Positions 1-8,476 of a stretch of DNA of 45,918 nucleotides are shown here, piece after piece. Each line of letters opens with the position of its first letter. The stretch's first letter is position 1. Below the pieces are notes generated by a model. The model was given only the letters and a program-made list of their open reading frames with translations, made no database searches and was not told where the DNA came from. Origin of the DNA: Acidobacteriota bacterium (GTDB lineage: Bacteria; Acidobacteriota; Blastocatellia; RBC074); NCBI GenBank assembly GCA_018269055.1, contig JAFDVI010000002.1, forward strand, positions 24,836 through 70,753, written 5' to 3'. A program made the translations under genes and the position numbers.

Positions 1-56
1 TGAAAAGATTTGGGTAAAGACAAGAATTCATTGCCGGGTAAGTAAGTCTTTCCGGC

Positions 57-184
57 GCGTCCTGTAGGGACACCTGAAGCTTTCATCCGTAGGAACTCAA
101 GCGTCCCTACAGGACGCGGATTCATTCGCTCACATTCCCAGCAATAAATTGCTGGGCTAAATTCAAACCGTCCCTACCGGGACG
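57..184. repeat. Cluster of short palindromic (REP-like) repeats
   Basis: Four related small palindromes lie within about 130 bases. The unit GCGTCCTGTAGGGAC (57-71) is repeated in inverted orientation at 103-117. A second palindrome with 9-bp arms (CCCAGCAAT / ATTGCTGGG) sits at 137-156. A third, CGTCCC-TACC-GGGACG, sits at 169-184. None is followed by a T-run, so they do not look like ordinary terminators. Intergenic GTCCCTAC-type palindromes paired with CCAGCAAT-type palindromes are typical of dispersed REP-like elements. Whether they recur elsewhere in this genome cannot be seen here. Confidence 0.6.
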
Positions 185-237
185 AAAACATTGTCAAGAT
201 CGAAGCCCATTTCTTAATCGCGTAACATCAGTGATTC

Positions 238-284
238 ATTTCAGCCATCAGCCAGATCAGTCAGGTCTGGCTGATGGCTGAAAT
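238..284. repeat. Perfect 19-bp inverted repeat (long hairpin)
   Basis: Arms 238-256 and 266-284 are perfectly complementary over 19 bp with a 9-base loop; the core reads CAGCCATCAGCCAGA / TCTGGCTGATGGCTG. It lies about 200 bases upstream of the universal stress protein. There is no U-run on either side, so it is more likely a mobile or REP-type palindrome, or a transcript-end stem for a gene outside the window, than a canonical intrinsic terminator. Confidence 0.6.
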
Positions 285-481
285 TCTTCCCTTCCTGCTT
301 GCCTTAATCCCTTTACTCTCTTTGGCTTAGTGATTGCATAAATAACAGATAAAGAAGGTGGTTATCGAGAAAACTGCTTTGTTTATGGGGCTTATCGCTA
401 CACCTGTGAGGCGAATTGCCGCGCAGAGGTGAAGTGATCACCCCGGCATTTTGGCGAATCGGCCAACACAAGGAGGAATCA

Positions 482-1000
482 ATGAGAATACTATTGGCAG
501 TTGATAATTCGCGGCCTTCGGCGAATGCCATCCAGGCGGTGGCAACTCGGCCCTGGCCAGAAGGGAGTGTCATCAAGGTGATCTCGTGCGCTCCGGAGTT
601 GATGCCCGCCGGTTTGCCAGATGCGGCCCTGGGAGCCGCCATTTATTTTGATAAACCCAGGCAAGGATTTTTGGCGGAAGCGGAAAGAATCAGCAATGAC
701 GCCGTGCGCGAACTGACTGCAAGACGGCTCAATGCGCATGCCGTGGTTCGTGTGGGCGATCCCGTGGCCGAAATTTTGCGCGAAGCCAGTAAATGGGAAG
801 CTGACCTGGTGGTGGTGGGCACGCATGGTTACACCGGTTTCAAACGACTATTTTACGGCAGTGTTGCGGAAACCATCGTCAAATGCGCACCCTGTTCGGT
901 CGAAGTGGTGAAACGATCGGTGGCGGCGAAGTTAGGCGGAAGCAAGCTCCGAGCTGTTCCCACGACGGATGAATCTCAACAAGTACCGCTTGCAGCTTGA
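482..1000 (+). CDS. Universal stress protein, UspA family
   Basis: A cytoplasmic single-domain universal stress protein of 172 residues, the usual length for one Usp domain. The N-terminus MRILLAVDNS is the standard first beta strand with the nucleotide-contacting Asp. The ATP-binding signature G-x2-G-x9-G-S/T is complete at about residues 113-127 (GTHGYTGFKRLFYGS), so this is probably an ATP-binding rather than a non-binding Usp. The start is the ATG at 482 because a strong AGGAGG lies at 471-476; the frame remains open upstream to 416 but without a ribosome site. It is followed 36 bases later by the metallothionein-like gene, so the two may be co-transcribed as stress functions. The exact signal it responds to cannot be deduced. 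Confidence 0.92.
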   Translation: MRILLAVDNSRPSANAIQAVATRPWPEGSVIKVISCAPELMPAGLPDAALGAAIYFDKPRQGFLAEAERISNDAVRELTARRLNAHAVVRVGDPVAEILREASKWEADLVVVGTHGYTGFKRLFYGSVAETIVKCAPCSVEVVKRSVAAKLGGSKLRAVPTTDESQQVPLAA

Positions 1001-1036
1001 GAAAAACGAACGTCGTTTAGCTGAGAAAGAGGAAAG

Positions 1037-1201
1037 ATGACTGTAAAAAACGCGGAGAAAAAGGATATGAACAAATGCGCCCGGGAAGATTGCAAATGTA
1101 TGGCCCGACAAGGCAGTGCTTATTGCGGCCCATTCTGCGAGAAATCAAAACGAAAACGCGGGTGCCCGTGTCGCCATCACGGTTGTATGGCAAACCGCTA
1201 A
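1037..1201 (+). CDS. Small Cys-rich metallothionein-like protein (bacterial SmtA/BmtA type)
   Basis: A 54-residue frame with ATG at 1037 preceded by GAGGAAAG and stop TAA at 1199-1201. It contains eight Cys: C-x4-C-x-C (CAREDCKC) near residues 14-21, YCGPFC near 29-34, then GCPCRHHGC near 42-50 with two adjacent His. Bacterial metallothioneins (family Metallothio_Pro) show the same order: a Cys-rich N-terminal patch, a Y-C-x3-C segment, and a C-terminal cluster mixing Cys and His that binds Zn/Cd. The first ten residues are lysine-rich and not typical. It lies between the universal stress protein and the nitrilase gene, whose SD lies just after this stop, suggesting an operon. Proposed role: cytoplasmic Zn/Cd/Cu buffering. 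The alternative is an unrelated small zinc-binding protein. Confidence 0.7.
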   Translation: MTVKNAEKKDMNKCAREDCKCMARQGSAYCGPFCEKSKRKRGCPCRHHGCMANR

Positions 1202-1214
1202 CAGGAGGATCACT

Positions 1215-2105
1215 TTGGAACGCATTCGCGTCGCCTCATTGCAGTATTACATCCGTCCGGTGCAAACCTTTGAACAGTTTCGGGATCAGGTCGAAGGGTT
1301 GGTGGACACCGCGGCAGATTACAAATGCCACCTGCTCGTATTCCCGGAATACTTCACTGTGCAATTGCTCACGCTTGGCAATGTTCGCCGCCCGATACGC
1401 GAACAGATTCGCGATTTGGCGCGGCAAGTTCCGCTGTTCGTGGAAATGATGAGCGGCTTGGCGCGAAAAAGCAGGCTTTATATCGTCGCCGGAACGATGC
1501 CTGCGCTGGCCGATGATTCTTCGGATGTGGTGCACAACCAATGTTATTTCTTCGGGCCGCACGGTGAATATGGTGTGCAGGGCAAATTGCACATGACGCG
1601 GTTTGAATCCGAGGAATGGATGATTACACCGCAATCGAAACTCAGGGTTTTTGAAACCGATTTTGGACGATTGGCGGTGACAATTTGTTACGACGTGGAA
1701 TTTCCTGAAATCGCGCGAGCGGCTGCGCGTCAGGAAGCAAACATTCTGATCGTGCCCAGTTGTACGGATGATCGGCAAGGGTTTTTGCGCGTTCGATACT
1801 GTGCGCATGCTCGCGCCATTGAAAACCAAATGTATGTGATTCATTCCTCGACGGTTGGTTCGTTGCCGATGGTTCCGGCGATTTCGCTCAATTACGGGCA
1901 AGCAGCGATTCTGACGCCCAGCGATTTCGCATTCTCCCGCGACGGCATTCTGGCCGAAGGCAATTTCAATCAGGAGATGGTCGTCATCGGCGAACTGAAC
2001 CTGAAGACCATCGTCGAATCCCGTTCGTCGGGCACTGTGCTTCCGCTTCACGACAGCAACCGCACCGGAGGAGTGATCGCACAACCGGAGATTGTAAAAC
2101 TATGA
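1215..2105 (+). CDS. Carbon-nitrogen hydrolase (nitrilase superfamily)
   Basis: Cytoplasmic amidohydrolase of the nitrilase/omega-amidase superfamily, 296 residues. The catalytic Glu-Lys-Cys triad is visible: E45 in FPEYF, K124 in GKLHMTRFE, and C158 in TICYDVEFPE. The start is taken as TTG at 1215, preceded by AGGAGG at 1203-1208; the longer frame from 1116 has no ribosome site and overlaps the metallothionein-like gene. Its stop overlaps the start of the following GNAT gene (ATGA at 2102-2105), so the two products are translationally coupled. In Firmicutes the YhcX type joins a GNAT and a nitrilase domain in one chain; here they are separate genes in reverse order. The substrate is unknown. 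Confidence 0.88.
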   Translation: MERIRVASLQYYIRPVQTFEQFRDQVEGLVDTAADYKCHLLVFPEYFTVQLLTLGNVRRPIREQIRDLARQVPLFVEMMSGLARKSRLYIVAGTMPALADDSSDVVHNQCYFFGPHGEYGVQGKLHMTRFESEEWMITPQSKLRVFETDFGRLAVTICYDVEFPEIARAAARQEANILIVPSCTDDRQGFLRVRYCAHARAIENQMYVIHSSTVGSLPMVPAISLNYGQAAILTPSDFAFSRDGILAEGNFNQEMVVIGELNLKTIVESRSSGTVLPLHDSNRTGGVIAQPEIVKL

Positions 2106-2812
2106 TGCAACAACCAATTCACATTGTAATTCGCAACACGCGCCCGGAAGACATTCCGGGCATCATCGCGCTGACCATGGCGGTGTACCCGGATTCTCGC
2201 CCATGGTCTGAAACTCAACTTGCCTCTCATTTGGAGGTATTTCCCGAAGGCCAATTCGTGGCGGTGGAGCGAGAATCCAAACATATTGCCGGAATGTCAG
2301 CCAGTTTGATTATTCCCTGGGATGATTACGAGATGGAATCGAACTGGCGGGATTTCACCGCCGGAGGATTGTTTACCAATCACGATCCAACGCGCGGACG
2401 CACGCTGTATGGCGCCGAAGTTATGGTGCATCCGGACTTTCAGGGCGGCGGCGTCGGCAAAAAACTTTATCGGGCGAGGCGGGATTTGGTCGAAGGTCTC
2501 GGTTTGCGCCGCATTCGCGCCGGATCGCGATTGAGAGGATTCCATTATGTGGCTGACCGAATGAGCGCACAGGAATATGTTCGCCAGGTGGTGCGAGGAA
2601 AACTGACCGATCCCACGCTCAACTTTCAACTCAAACAAGGATTTAGGGTGCTTGCCGTAGTTTCAGGATATTTGCGGAATGATCCTGAAAGCCTGGGCCA
2701 GGCGGCGGTAATCGAATGGATCAATCGCAAGGTGTTGGCGGAAGATCGCAGATGGGCTCGTTCTCAAACAACTCTTAGCCCCGGAAGCTTGGCGTCGAAC
2801 GCCAGTATTTAA
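2102..2812 (+). CDS. GNAT family N-acetyltransferase
   Basis: A 236-residue Gcn5-related N-acetyltransferase. The acetyl-CoA pyrophosphate-binding motif A is visible as VMVHPDFQGGGVGKKLY at about residues 107-122 (Q/R-x2-G-x-G/A form). Downstream, residues 127-150 carry an Arg-rich segment with RAGSRLRGFH. The C-terminal part (NFQLKQGFRVLAVVSGYL) is the usual GNAT end in the subgroup associated with nitrilases. It overlaps the nitrilase gene by four bases, which argues for a joint acylation/deacylation role on one amide metabolite. It converges with the permease gene, with only 13 bases between the two stops. Confidence 0.85.
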   Translation: MMQQPIHIVIRNTRPEDIPGIIALTMAVYPDSRPWSETQLASHLEVFPEGQFVAVERESKHIAGMSASLIIPWDDYEMESNWRDFTAGGLFTNHDPTRGRTLYGAEVMVHPDFQGGGVGKKLYRARRDLVEGLGLRRIRAGSRLRGFHYVADRMSAQEYVRQVVRGKLTDPTLNFQLKQGFRVLAVVSGYLRNDPESLGQAAVIEWINRKVLAEDRRWARSQTTLSPGSLASNASI

Positions 2813-2825
2813 CAATCAACTCTCG

Positions 2826-4697
2826 TTAGGAGATAACCAACGGCCAGAAGTGTGGGATCAACCACAGCGCTAAAATCGCGAGTAATGCATCCAGCGCAAT
2901 TCCCATCAGAACGAAATCCTTGAAGCGATACCCGCCCGGCCCGTAAATCATCAAGCTGGTTTGATAACCGATAGGCATGGCAAACGCCGCAGAGGAGCCA
3001 AACGTCACAGCGGCCAGCAAGGACATCGGATTGATTCCGATTTGAGAGGCGGTGGAAATCGCCACCGGCCCCAGCAACGCCACCGTCCCGCTGTTGGACA
3101 TCAGTTCGGAGATGATGACCGATACAAGAAAGAACCCTGCCAGCACGATATACGGTCCAGTCCAGCCAGTTAGATGCGTCAAGGCGTTTGCCAGCAATAC
3201 CGTAATCCCGGTCTTTTCCAGGGCGACACCCAGCGCCAGCGAGCCAGCCAACAAAAACACCAGGCTCAAATCAATTGCCTGATAGGCTTCGCGCAGACGC
3301 AAACAACCCGTCAGCATCAGCAGCACACAACCGCCTGTTGCGGCAGTAACAATCGGCAGCACGCCGAATGAAACCAGTGTCACGACCGCCGCCAGCGTCG
3401 CCAGGGTCAGAATCAATTTGCCCGGACGCTGTTTGGGATGTTCCAGCGATCCGATCACCAAAAACCCCGGCATGTCGGCCAGCGCTTCCAGTGCTTCGGC
3501 GGTTCCTTCCACAACCAGCACATCTCCGGCTCGCAAAGGCGCAAGCGAAGGGCGCGCACGCAAATCTCCGCGTCGTCGCAAGCCCAAGACAACCGTGTCG
3601 TAATGTTCAGCGAAGCGCGCGCTTTTGAGCGTTTGGCCAATTAACCCGGAAGTGGTTAAGACTACGACTTCCGCCAGCAACAATTCATCTGTATCTTCAG
3701 TTTTTTTGTCAGACTGGTCTGAAGCGTCACTGTCCAAATTCAAAGTGGTTTGTGGCGTGGACGTTGGTTGAAGCAAACGATTTTTCGGGCGATGCAATTC
3801 CAGTCCTTCTTTGGATGCCAACGCCAGTACTTTGCCGAGCGGCCCGCGCACCCATAACGAATCTCCGGCGCTGAAAAGCTGAGCCGGTGCATCCAGGTTG
3901 AGCACTTGCCCATGCCGCATCAACCCAACCAGTTCCACATCGAAATCGCGCGGAAAATGCGCCGGCACAAGCTCGCGCCCGGCCCAGGGCGAATCGGTTT
4001 GGATGATCACCTCTGCAAGATAATCACCATTCAGTTGCATCGGGAGTTTTTCATTCGGAGGCTCATGCGGCAAAAACCAGCGGCCGACCAGAAGCATGTA
4101 AACATAACTAATTACTACCATTGGCAACCCAACCTGACCCAGTTCGAACATGGAAAAGCCGGGCAATTTTTGCTGGAGAGCAAACTCGTGCGCCACCAGA
4201 TTGGTCGAGGTGCCGATGAGCGTGCACATTCCGCCGATTGTTGCGGCATGTGCCATCGGCATCAATACACGTCCGGGGCTTGCGCCACTGCGACGACAGA
4301 CTTCAAGCACGATAGGAATGAAAATCGCGACCGCAGCAGTGTTGTTGATGAAAGCCGAAATGCCGCCGATGGCCAACATGACTACGGCGGTCAACAACAA
4401 TTCCGAATGGCCCAATGGTTCCAACACGCGGCGCGCAACAAACGTCAAAGCCCCCGTGTGTTCAATCGCCGCCGATAACACCAACACTGCGGCGACGGAA
4501 ACGGTTGCGGGGTGACTGAATCCGGAAAAGGCTTCGCCGGGCGTCAGGATTCCCGTAATCAGCAGCGCCAGCAATGCCAGCAATGCGGTCAAATCAGGGG
4601 GGATTTTTTCGCGGACGAAGTTGTAAACCGCCAGCAACAGGATCAATACAGTCACGGCGGCTTTCAGCGTCGTGGTGTCGAGGGAAATGTCGAGCAT
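2826..4697 (-). CDS. SLC13/DASS-type permease with two RCK_C (TrkA_C) domains
   Basis: Inner-membrane transporter of 623 residues. About ten hydrophobic segments flank a soluble centre. The N-terminal half contains [17 protein letters not shown], and the C-terminal half contains [16 protein letters not shown]; such paired Asn-x-Thr/Ser-helix motifs are characteristic of DASS/ArsB-type ion transporters. The soluble centre has two TrkA_C-like regulatory domains, about residues 225-300 (ending [10 protein letters not shown]) and about 340-415 ([11 protein letters not shown]). Members with this architecture carry sulfate, dicarboxylates or other anions, usually with Na+; the substrate here is not resolved. 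It lies 23 bases after mscS, likely in the same transcript. Confidence 0.85.
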   Translation of the reverse strand: MLDISLDTTTLKAAVTVLILLLAVYNFVREKIPPDLTALLALLALLITGILTPGEAFSGFSHPATVSVAAVLVLSAAIEHTGALTFVARRVLEPLGHSELLLTAVVMLAIGGISAFINNTAAVAIFIPIVLEVCRRSGASPGRVLMPMAHAATIGGMCTLIGTSTNLVAHEFALQQKLPGFSMFELGQVGLPMVVISYVYMLLVGRWFLPHEPPNEKLPMQLNGDYLAEVIIQTDSPWAGRELVPAHFPRDFDVELVGLMRHGQVLNLDAPAQLFSAGDSLWVRGPLGKVLALASKEGLELHRPKNRLLQPTSTPQTTLNLDSDASDQSDKKTEDTDELLLAEVVVLTTSGLIGQTLKSARFAEHYDTVVLGLRRRGDLRARPSLAPLRAGDVLVVEGTAEALEALADMPGFLVIGSLEHPKQRPGKLILTLATLAAVVTLVSFGVLPIVTAATGGCVLLMLTGCLRLREAYQAIDLSLVFLLAGSLALGVALEKTGITVLLANALTHLTGWTGPYIVLAGFFLVSVIISELMSNSGTVALLGPVAISTASQIGINPMSLLAAVTFGSSAAFAMPIGYQTSLMIYGPGGYRFKDFVLMGIALDALLAILALWLIPHFWPLVIS

Positions 4698-4720
4698 AAG
4701 TGTTCATTCGCCAATCGTTG

Positions 4721-5647
4721 TCAGGCCTCAGTGACGGCTGCATCCGGCGTCGTCGTCTGCGCCGGCGGCAGACCGCTTTTCGATTCCAGCGCCCTGCTGC
4801 GAATGTGCAGATCGCGTTGCGGAAAGGGAATTTCAATGCCGTGTTCATTCAGTTTTTGGTAAACAGCGAAATTCAAATCGCTGATGAATTGCCCTTTGCG
4901 ATGCAACAGATTGCTGTTCCAGGCCAGCAACTCGAAATTCAAACTGCTGTCGCCAAAGCCGCGAAACCAGACTTTGGGCGCCGGATCGGTCAGCGCATTC
5001 GGGTTTTCACTGGCGACTTCCAGCAGCAGTTTTTCCACCTTACGTACGTCGCTGCCATACGCCACGCCGACCGGAATGTGGAACCGGACGCGCGGGCCTG
5101 TGTAATTCCAGTTGGTCACATTATCGGTGATGAATTTGGAATTGGGTACGATGATGGCAATGTTGTCGTTGGTTCGCACCGTCGTGCTGCGCGCACCAAT
5201 TTCGAGTACATCGCCGTCCACTTCGCCGACTTCAATGCGGTCGCCGACTTTGATCGGGCGTTCGATCAAGATGATCAAACCGCTGATGAAATTGCTGGCG
5301 ACGTTTTGCAAACCGAAACCGACGCCGATGCCGACCGCGCCAGCCAACACGTTCAGTGTTGTCAGGTCAATGCCCACCGTTTGCAGAGCGATCAACAACC
5401 CAGTCAGTAAAGTCAGGTAACGGGTGATCGAACCAATGGCCTGACGCGCGCCTTCATCCAGGCTGGTTTTGACCAGAACGCGCTTGACCAACCAGTGCCG
5501 CAATTTTCCGGCGACATAAAACAGCAGAACCAGCAGAATCAGAAAATAGACCAGCGTCCACAACGTGATGGTCGCGTTCCCCAATTTCAACAACGGAATT
5601 TCCAGCCAGGCTCTGACTTGTCCAAACCAGGCTGTGACTTCACTCAT
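4721..5647 (-). CDS. Mechanosensitive ion channel, MscS family
   Basis: Small-conductance mechanosensitive channel of 308 residues, close to the classic MscS length. Hydrophobic segments fill the first 95 residues or so. The pore-lining TM3 and beta domain follow, with the recognisable stretch GVGFGLQNVASNFISG, then ERPIKVGDRIEVGEVDG and a cytoplasmic vestibule region. The start is supported by GAGGAGAAG just before the ATG. It opens under membrane tension to release solutes in hypo-osmotic shock. The neighbouring glycosylglycerate genes encode the build-up of such a solute, so the context is coherent osmoregulation. The C-terminal tail, rich in Ala/Thr, is non-conserved. Confidence 0.93.
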   Translation of the reverse strand: MSEVTAWFGQVRAWLEIPLLKLGNATITLWTLVYFLILLVLLFYVAGKLRHWLVKRVLVKTSLDEGARQAIGSITRYLTLLTGLLIALQTVGIDLTTLNVLAGAVGIGVGFGLQNVASNFISGLIILIERPIKVGDRIEVGEVDGDVLEIGARSTTVRTNDNIAIIVPNSKFITDNVTNWNYTGPRVRFHIPVGVAYGSDVRKVEKLLLEVASENPNALTDPAPKVWFRGFGDSSLNFELLAWNSNLLHRKGQFISDLNFAVYQKLNEHGIEIPFPQRDLHIRSRALESKSGLPPAQTTTPDAAVTEA

Positions 5648-5824
5648 AGCTTCTCCTCTCGTGCATTTAGTGCAATCGTGGTTGACGAATACTTCGGGAT
5701 TTTGTGAAGCCTATCGTATTTGGTTTGTAGGCGGGTAGGCAATTTGGATGCTTGCACACAGCGTGAGGTTCCAGCTTCGGGAAACATGGGCAGTTGGGCG
5801 TAATTGACCAGCGTCGCTTTGCAG

Positions 5825-6664
5825 TCAACAATCCGCCGCCAGAATGTCGAGCAGATCGGTGACTGCTTCTCGCCAACCTTTTGGCCCAATACCATCAGCC
5901 AAATGCACGTTTGGCAGCAGTTTGATCAGTGTGGCGTCATGCTTCCCGCTAGGTTTTTTCACCAGGATTGGATAATCAACCGAAGCCAGCATCGGCAAAT
6001 CATTCAGGCTGTCTCCCAACGCAACTGTAAACACATCGCCGTATGCCTGTTGAAACAGGTGCGTCAGGATGCGCACGGCCGCTCCTTTGTCGTTGTGGCC
6101 ATGCAGGTGGTAAAACCGCCCTCCCTGTGAGCAGAACAACCCAAGTTGCCGTATGGTGTCTGTGATGCGAATGACCATATCGGCGTCGGAGTTGACCAGC
6201 CGAAACGGTTCGTCAAATTCACGTTGTTTGGCGCGACGGGCTTCCTCAAGTGTGAGGCTGCAATCACGCGCTACTTCTTCTTCAGTCATTTCATAGAAAC
6301 TCACGATCCGGCCTGGAAAGGCGGATTGCAATTCCTGCATTTTACTCACCAGGGTTTGGTAAGGTGTTCCAAACGCAAGCGTCGGATGTCCGGTTTGGGT
6401 TTGCTCTGCTGTGAAAAAGGGAAAATAACCCGCCGGGATGATTACCGCGCCGCCATTTTCGATGATGAAAGGAGCCTTCACCTGCGTCTGTCGTCGCAGA
6501 TGTTCAATCTCCGACCGCGTTTTGCTCGAACAGAAGATCACCGGAATTCCACGATCCTGCGCTGCGGCGAGCGCGGGCAGGGATTCGGCAAATGAGTAGG
6601 TCTTGTGGTCAAGCAGTGTGCCGTCAAGGTCCGTGTAAATAAGGGGTTTCCGACTGCTCATCAA
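5825..6664 (-). CDS. Mannosyl-/glucosyl-3-phosphoglycerate phosphatase (HAD superfamily)
   Basis: HAD hydrolase of 279 residues, the size of MPGP-type phosphatases. Motif I is YTDLDGTLLD (D12, D14), motif II is in VIFCSSKTRSE, and the last acidic motif is LGDSLNDLPML. The ENGGAV stretch after the motif II region is a hallmark of the MpgP/YedP family. It removes phosphate from mannosyl- or glucosyl-3-phosphoglycerate to give the compatible solute glycosylglycerate. Its start codon overlaps the synthase stop by four bases (ATGA on the minus strand), confirming coupling. Which sugar is used depends on the synthase and cannot be settled from sequence alone. Confidence 0.85.
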   Translation of the reverse strand: MMSSRKPLIYTDLDGTLLDHKTYSFAESLPALAAAQDRGIPVIFCSSKTRSEIEHLRRQTQVKAPFIIENGGAVIIPAGYFPFFTAEQTQTGHPTLAFGTPYQTLVSKMQELQSAFPGRIVSFYEMTEEEVARDCSLTLEEARRAKQREFDEPFRLVNSDADMVIRITDTIRQLGLFCSQGGRFYHLHGHNDKGAAVRILTHLFQQAYGDVFTVALGDSLNDLPMLASVDYPILVKKPSGKHDATLIKLLPNVHLADGIGPKGWREAVTDLLDILAADC

Positions 6665-7884
6665 ACCTCGATTGCCTCCGCATTGTCAGTTTGAACGGCA
6701 GCCCGAAGCTCTTCAAAAAAAGTGGGGAAGGCGGAAATGACGCGGTTCCAGTTGGGAATCAGGGGAACGCCCAGCGGGTCTTCGAAGAATTGTTCTGCGG
6801 CAATTCGAAGCCCTCGCGAGAATGCGTCCACAGCCGTTTCCTCGGCGTGACGATCAAACACCAGTCCATTGATCCAGGCATCGCCCTGATACCGGTTAAT
6901 GGAATCTTCAGCCATTCGCACATACGCGGCTTGAAGCGTTTTCAATCGCCCCTGTGTTAATTCAATGCCTTGCGCCGCCAAGGTACGGAAAAGCGCTTTG
7001 CTTACATCAATGCACATTTTGAGCAAACCCTTGCCCTGGTCATTTGGCGACAAGCTTTGATGTTTGTGTTCATACGCGTCGGCAATGTCCACCTGGCAAA
7101 CGCGTTTGATCGAAGTGTTGCGGCGGACTTCCGCCAGAACACCGACTTCCAGTCCCCAATCGCTGGGAATGCGGTTGGCGCGCGCCAAATCCGCCTGCAT
7201 GCAAAATTCGCCGGATAACGGATACCGAAAACTATCCAGATACCGCAGAAATTCGTTGTGGCCAACAATTTCCTGCAAAGACCGGATGAGCGGCGTGATC
7301 AACAATCGCGTGGCGCGCCCGTACATGCGGTCGGTGACGCGCGCGTAATACCCTTTGCTGAACTCATAATCGGTGTTTGGATTGACAACCGGGTAAATCA
7401 ATCGCGCCAGCATTTCGCGCGAATAGGTTGTGATGTCGCAATCGTGCAAGGCGATGATCTGGCTGCGTCCACATGCCAGCGTATACCCGAAAGCCATCCA
7501 GCAGGATCGCCCTTTGCCGTCTTCGCCAACACGCATGCTGCCGGATTCCAACTGCTGATAAAGCGCGCTGACGCGCGGCCCTGTGTTCCAGATCAGCACC
7601 GGTCGTTGCGGCAACCGCGAGAAAAACTTTTTGGCGTGCCGAAACTGCTCGGCATTGGTTTGCCCCAGTGTGACGATAATTTGGTTGAGATAATTCACTC
7701 CCTTTAGCTCTTCGACGATGCGCGGCAATGCCGGGCCTTCAGTTTCCGAATAAAGTGCGGGGAGGACAAGTGTAATTGGCCGCTGTCGCGCATACACCGC
7801 CAGCTCGGTTTCCAACCTTTCCAGATTCGAGGTGCCAAACCTGTGAAATGTGGCGACCAGGCCGGTTTGATAGAAATCTCCCAT
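6661..7884 (-). CDS. Glucosyl-3-phosphoglycerate synthase-like glycosyltransferase
   Basis: Glycosyltransferase of 407 residues with a GT-A fold. The metal/nucleotide-sugar Asp motif is HDCDITTYSREMLARL (D148, D150). Conserved blocks YPLSGEFCMQADLA and IPSDWGLEVGVLAEV are typical of bacterial glucosyl-3-phosphoglycerate synthases of the Persephonella/planctomycete kind. It transfers a sugar from an NDP-sugar to 3-phosphoglycerate, the first step of glucosylglycerate (or mannosylglycerate) synthesis. The start has a strong AGGAGG five bases ahead. It is the first gene of a two-gene unit with the phosphatase. A mannosyl specificity remains possible; the pathway assignment is firmer than the sugar. 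Confidence 0.82.
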   Translation of the reverse strand: MGDFYQTGLVATFHRFGTSNLERLETELAVYARQRPITLVLPALYSETEGPALPRIVEELKGVNYLNQIIVTLGQTNAEQFRHAKKFFSRLPQRPVLIWNTGPRVSALYQQLESGSMRVGEDGKGRSCWMAFGYTLACGRSQIIALHDCDITTYSREMLARLIYPVVNPNTDYEFSKGYYARVTDRMYGRATRLLITPLIRSLQEIVGHNEFLRYLDSFRYPLSGEFCMQADLARANRIPSDWGLEVGVLAEVRRNTSIKRVCQVDIADAYEHKHQSLSPNDQGKGLLKMCIDVSKALFRTLAAQGIELTQGRLKTLQAAYVRMAEDSINRYQGDAWINGLVFDRHAEETAVDAFSRGLRIAAEQFFEDPLGVPLIPNWNRVISAFPTFFEELRAAVQTDNAEAIEV

Positions 7885-7954
7885 GTAAACCTCCTATTTC
7901 GCTTCAGCTTATCGAAATTTGTTTTGGATGATGGAAAAACGCGGATTCAGGCGT

Positions 7955-8476
7955 TTACCGTCCGATGGTGACGGTCGTGACCTTTTTATCCGCGGATTGA
8001 TACATGGAAACCCAGAAGTTTTCGGCGGCGATGGCGCGGCGTGCAAATTTGGCCCCGTTGGGTTTCTCATTCAGTTCGGCGTCTCCAACGACTTCGGCGA
8101 ATTCAGGGGCGCGTTCGGCATCCGTAAAGTAAAGTTGAATCACATTCACTTTCCCATTGTCGTAACGAACCGTCATCAAATCCTCTTTTTCGAGTTTGAA
8201 TTCGTCCCAGGTTTTTTCCTGCCGATCGGGCTTGCCTGCGGCTTTGTGTACCTCGTCTTGCGACATACCCAACTGGATGCCGTGATAGCTTCGCATCACG
8301 TTGACTGGTTCTGCCGATTTCGGCGTGGCATCAGTTACGGTGACAACATTATTTCCGTTTTGTTCGGATTGTTTCTGTGTGTGTTCTGTTCCGGAAGTTT
8401 GGGCGAAAACCTGTGCAGAGAAAAACAGGGACGCGCCAAATAAAGCCCTTATTACGTTATTCGTCAGCTTGCTCAT
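7955..8476 (-). CDS. Exported protein with BamE/SmpA-like fold signature, function unknown
   Basis: A 173-residue protein with a Sec signal peptide (about residues 1-25, ending SAQVFAQ). After a Gln/Thr-rich linker comes GIQLGMSQDEVHKAAGKPD, the pattern 'G-x-x-x-G-x-s-x-x-E-V-x-x-x-x-G-x-P' seen in BamE/OmlA-like and related periplasmic domains, followed by a predicted beta region (MTVRYDNGKVNVIQLYF). The SD GGGAG precedes the ATG. It is probably periplasmic and lacks a lipobox, so it is not a standard BamE lipoprotein. I do not assign a function. Confidence 0.7.
   Translation of the reverse strand: MSKLTNNVIRALFGASLFFSAQVFAQTSGTEHTQKQSEQNGNNVVTVTDATPKSAEPVNVMRSYHGIQLGMSQDEVHKAAGKPDRQEKTWDEFKLEKEDLMTVRYDNGKVNVIQLYFTDAERAPEFAEVVGDAELNEKPNGAKFARRAIAAENFWVSMYQSADKKVTTVTIGR

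Noticed and set aside
1236..2084. Minus-strand open frame opposite the nitrilase
   Set aside because: Residues are Arg/His/Asn-rich without motif; the nitrilase triad on the plus strand is intact.
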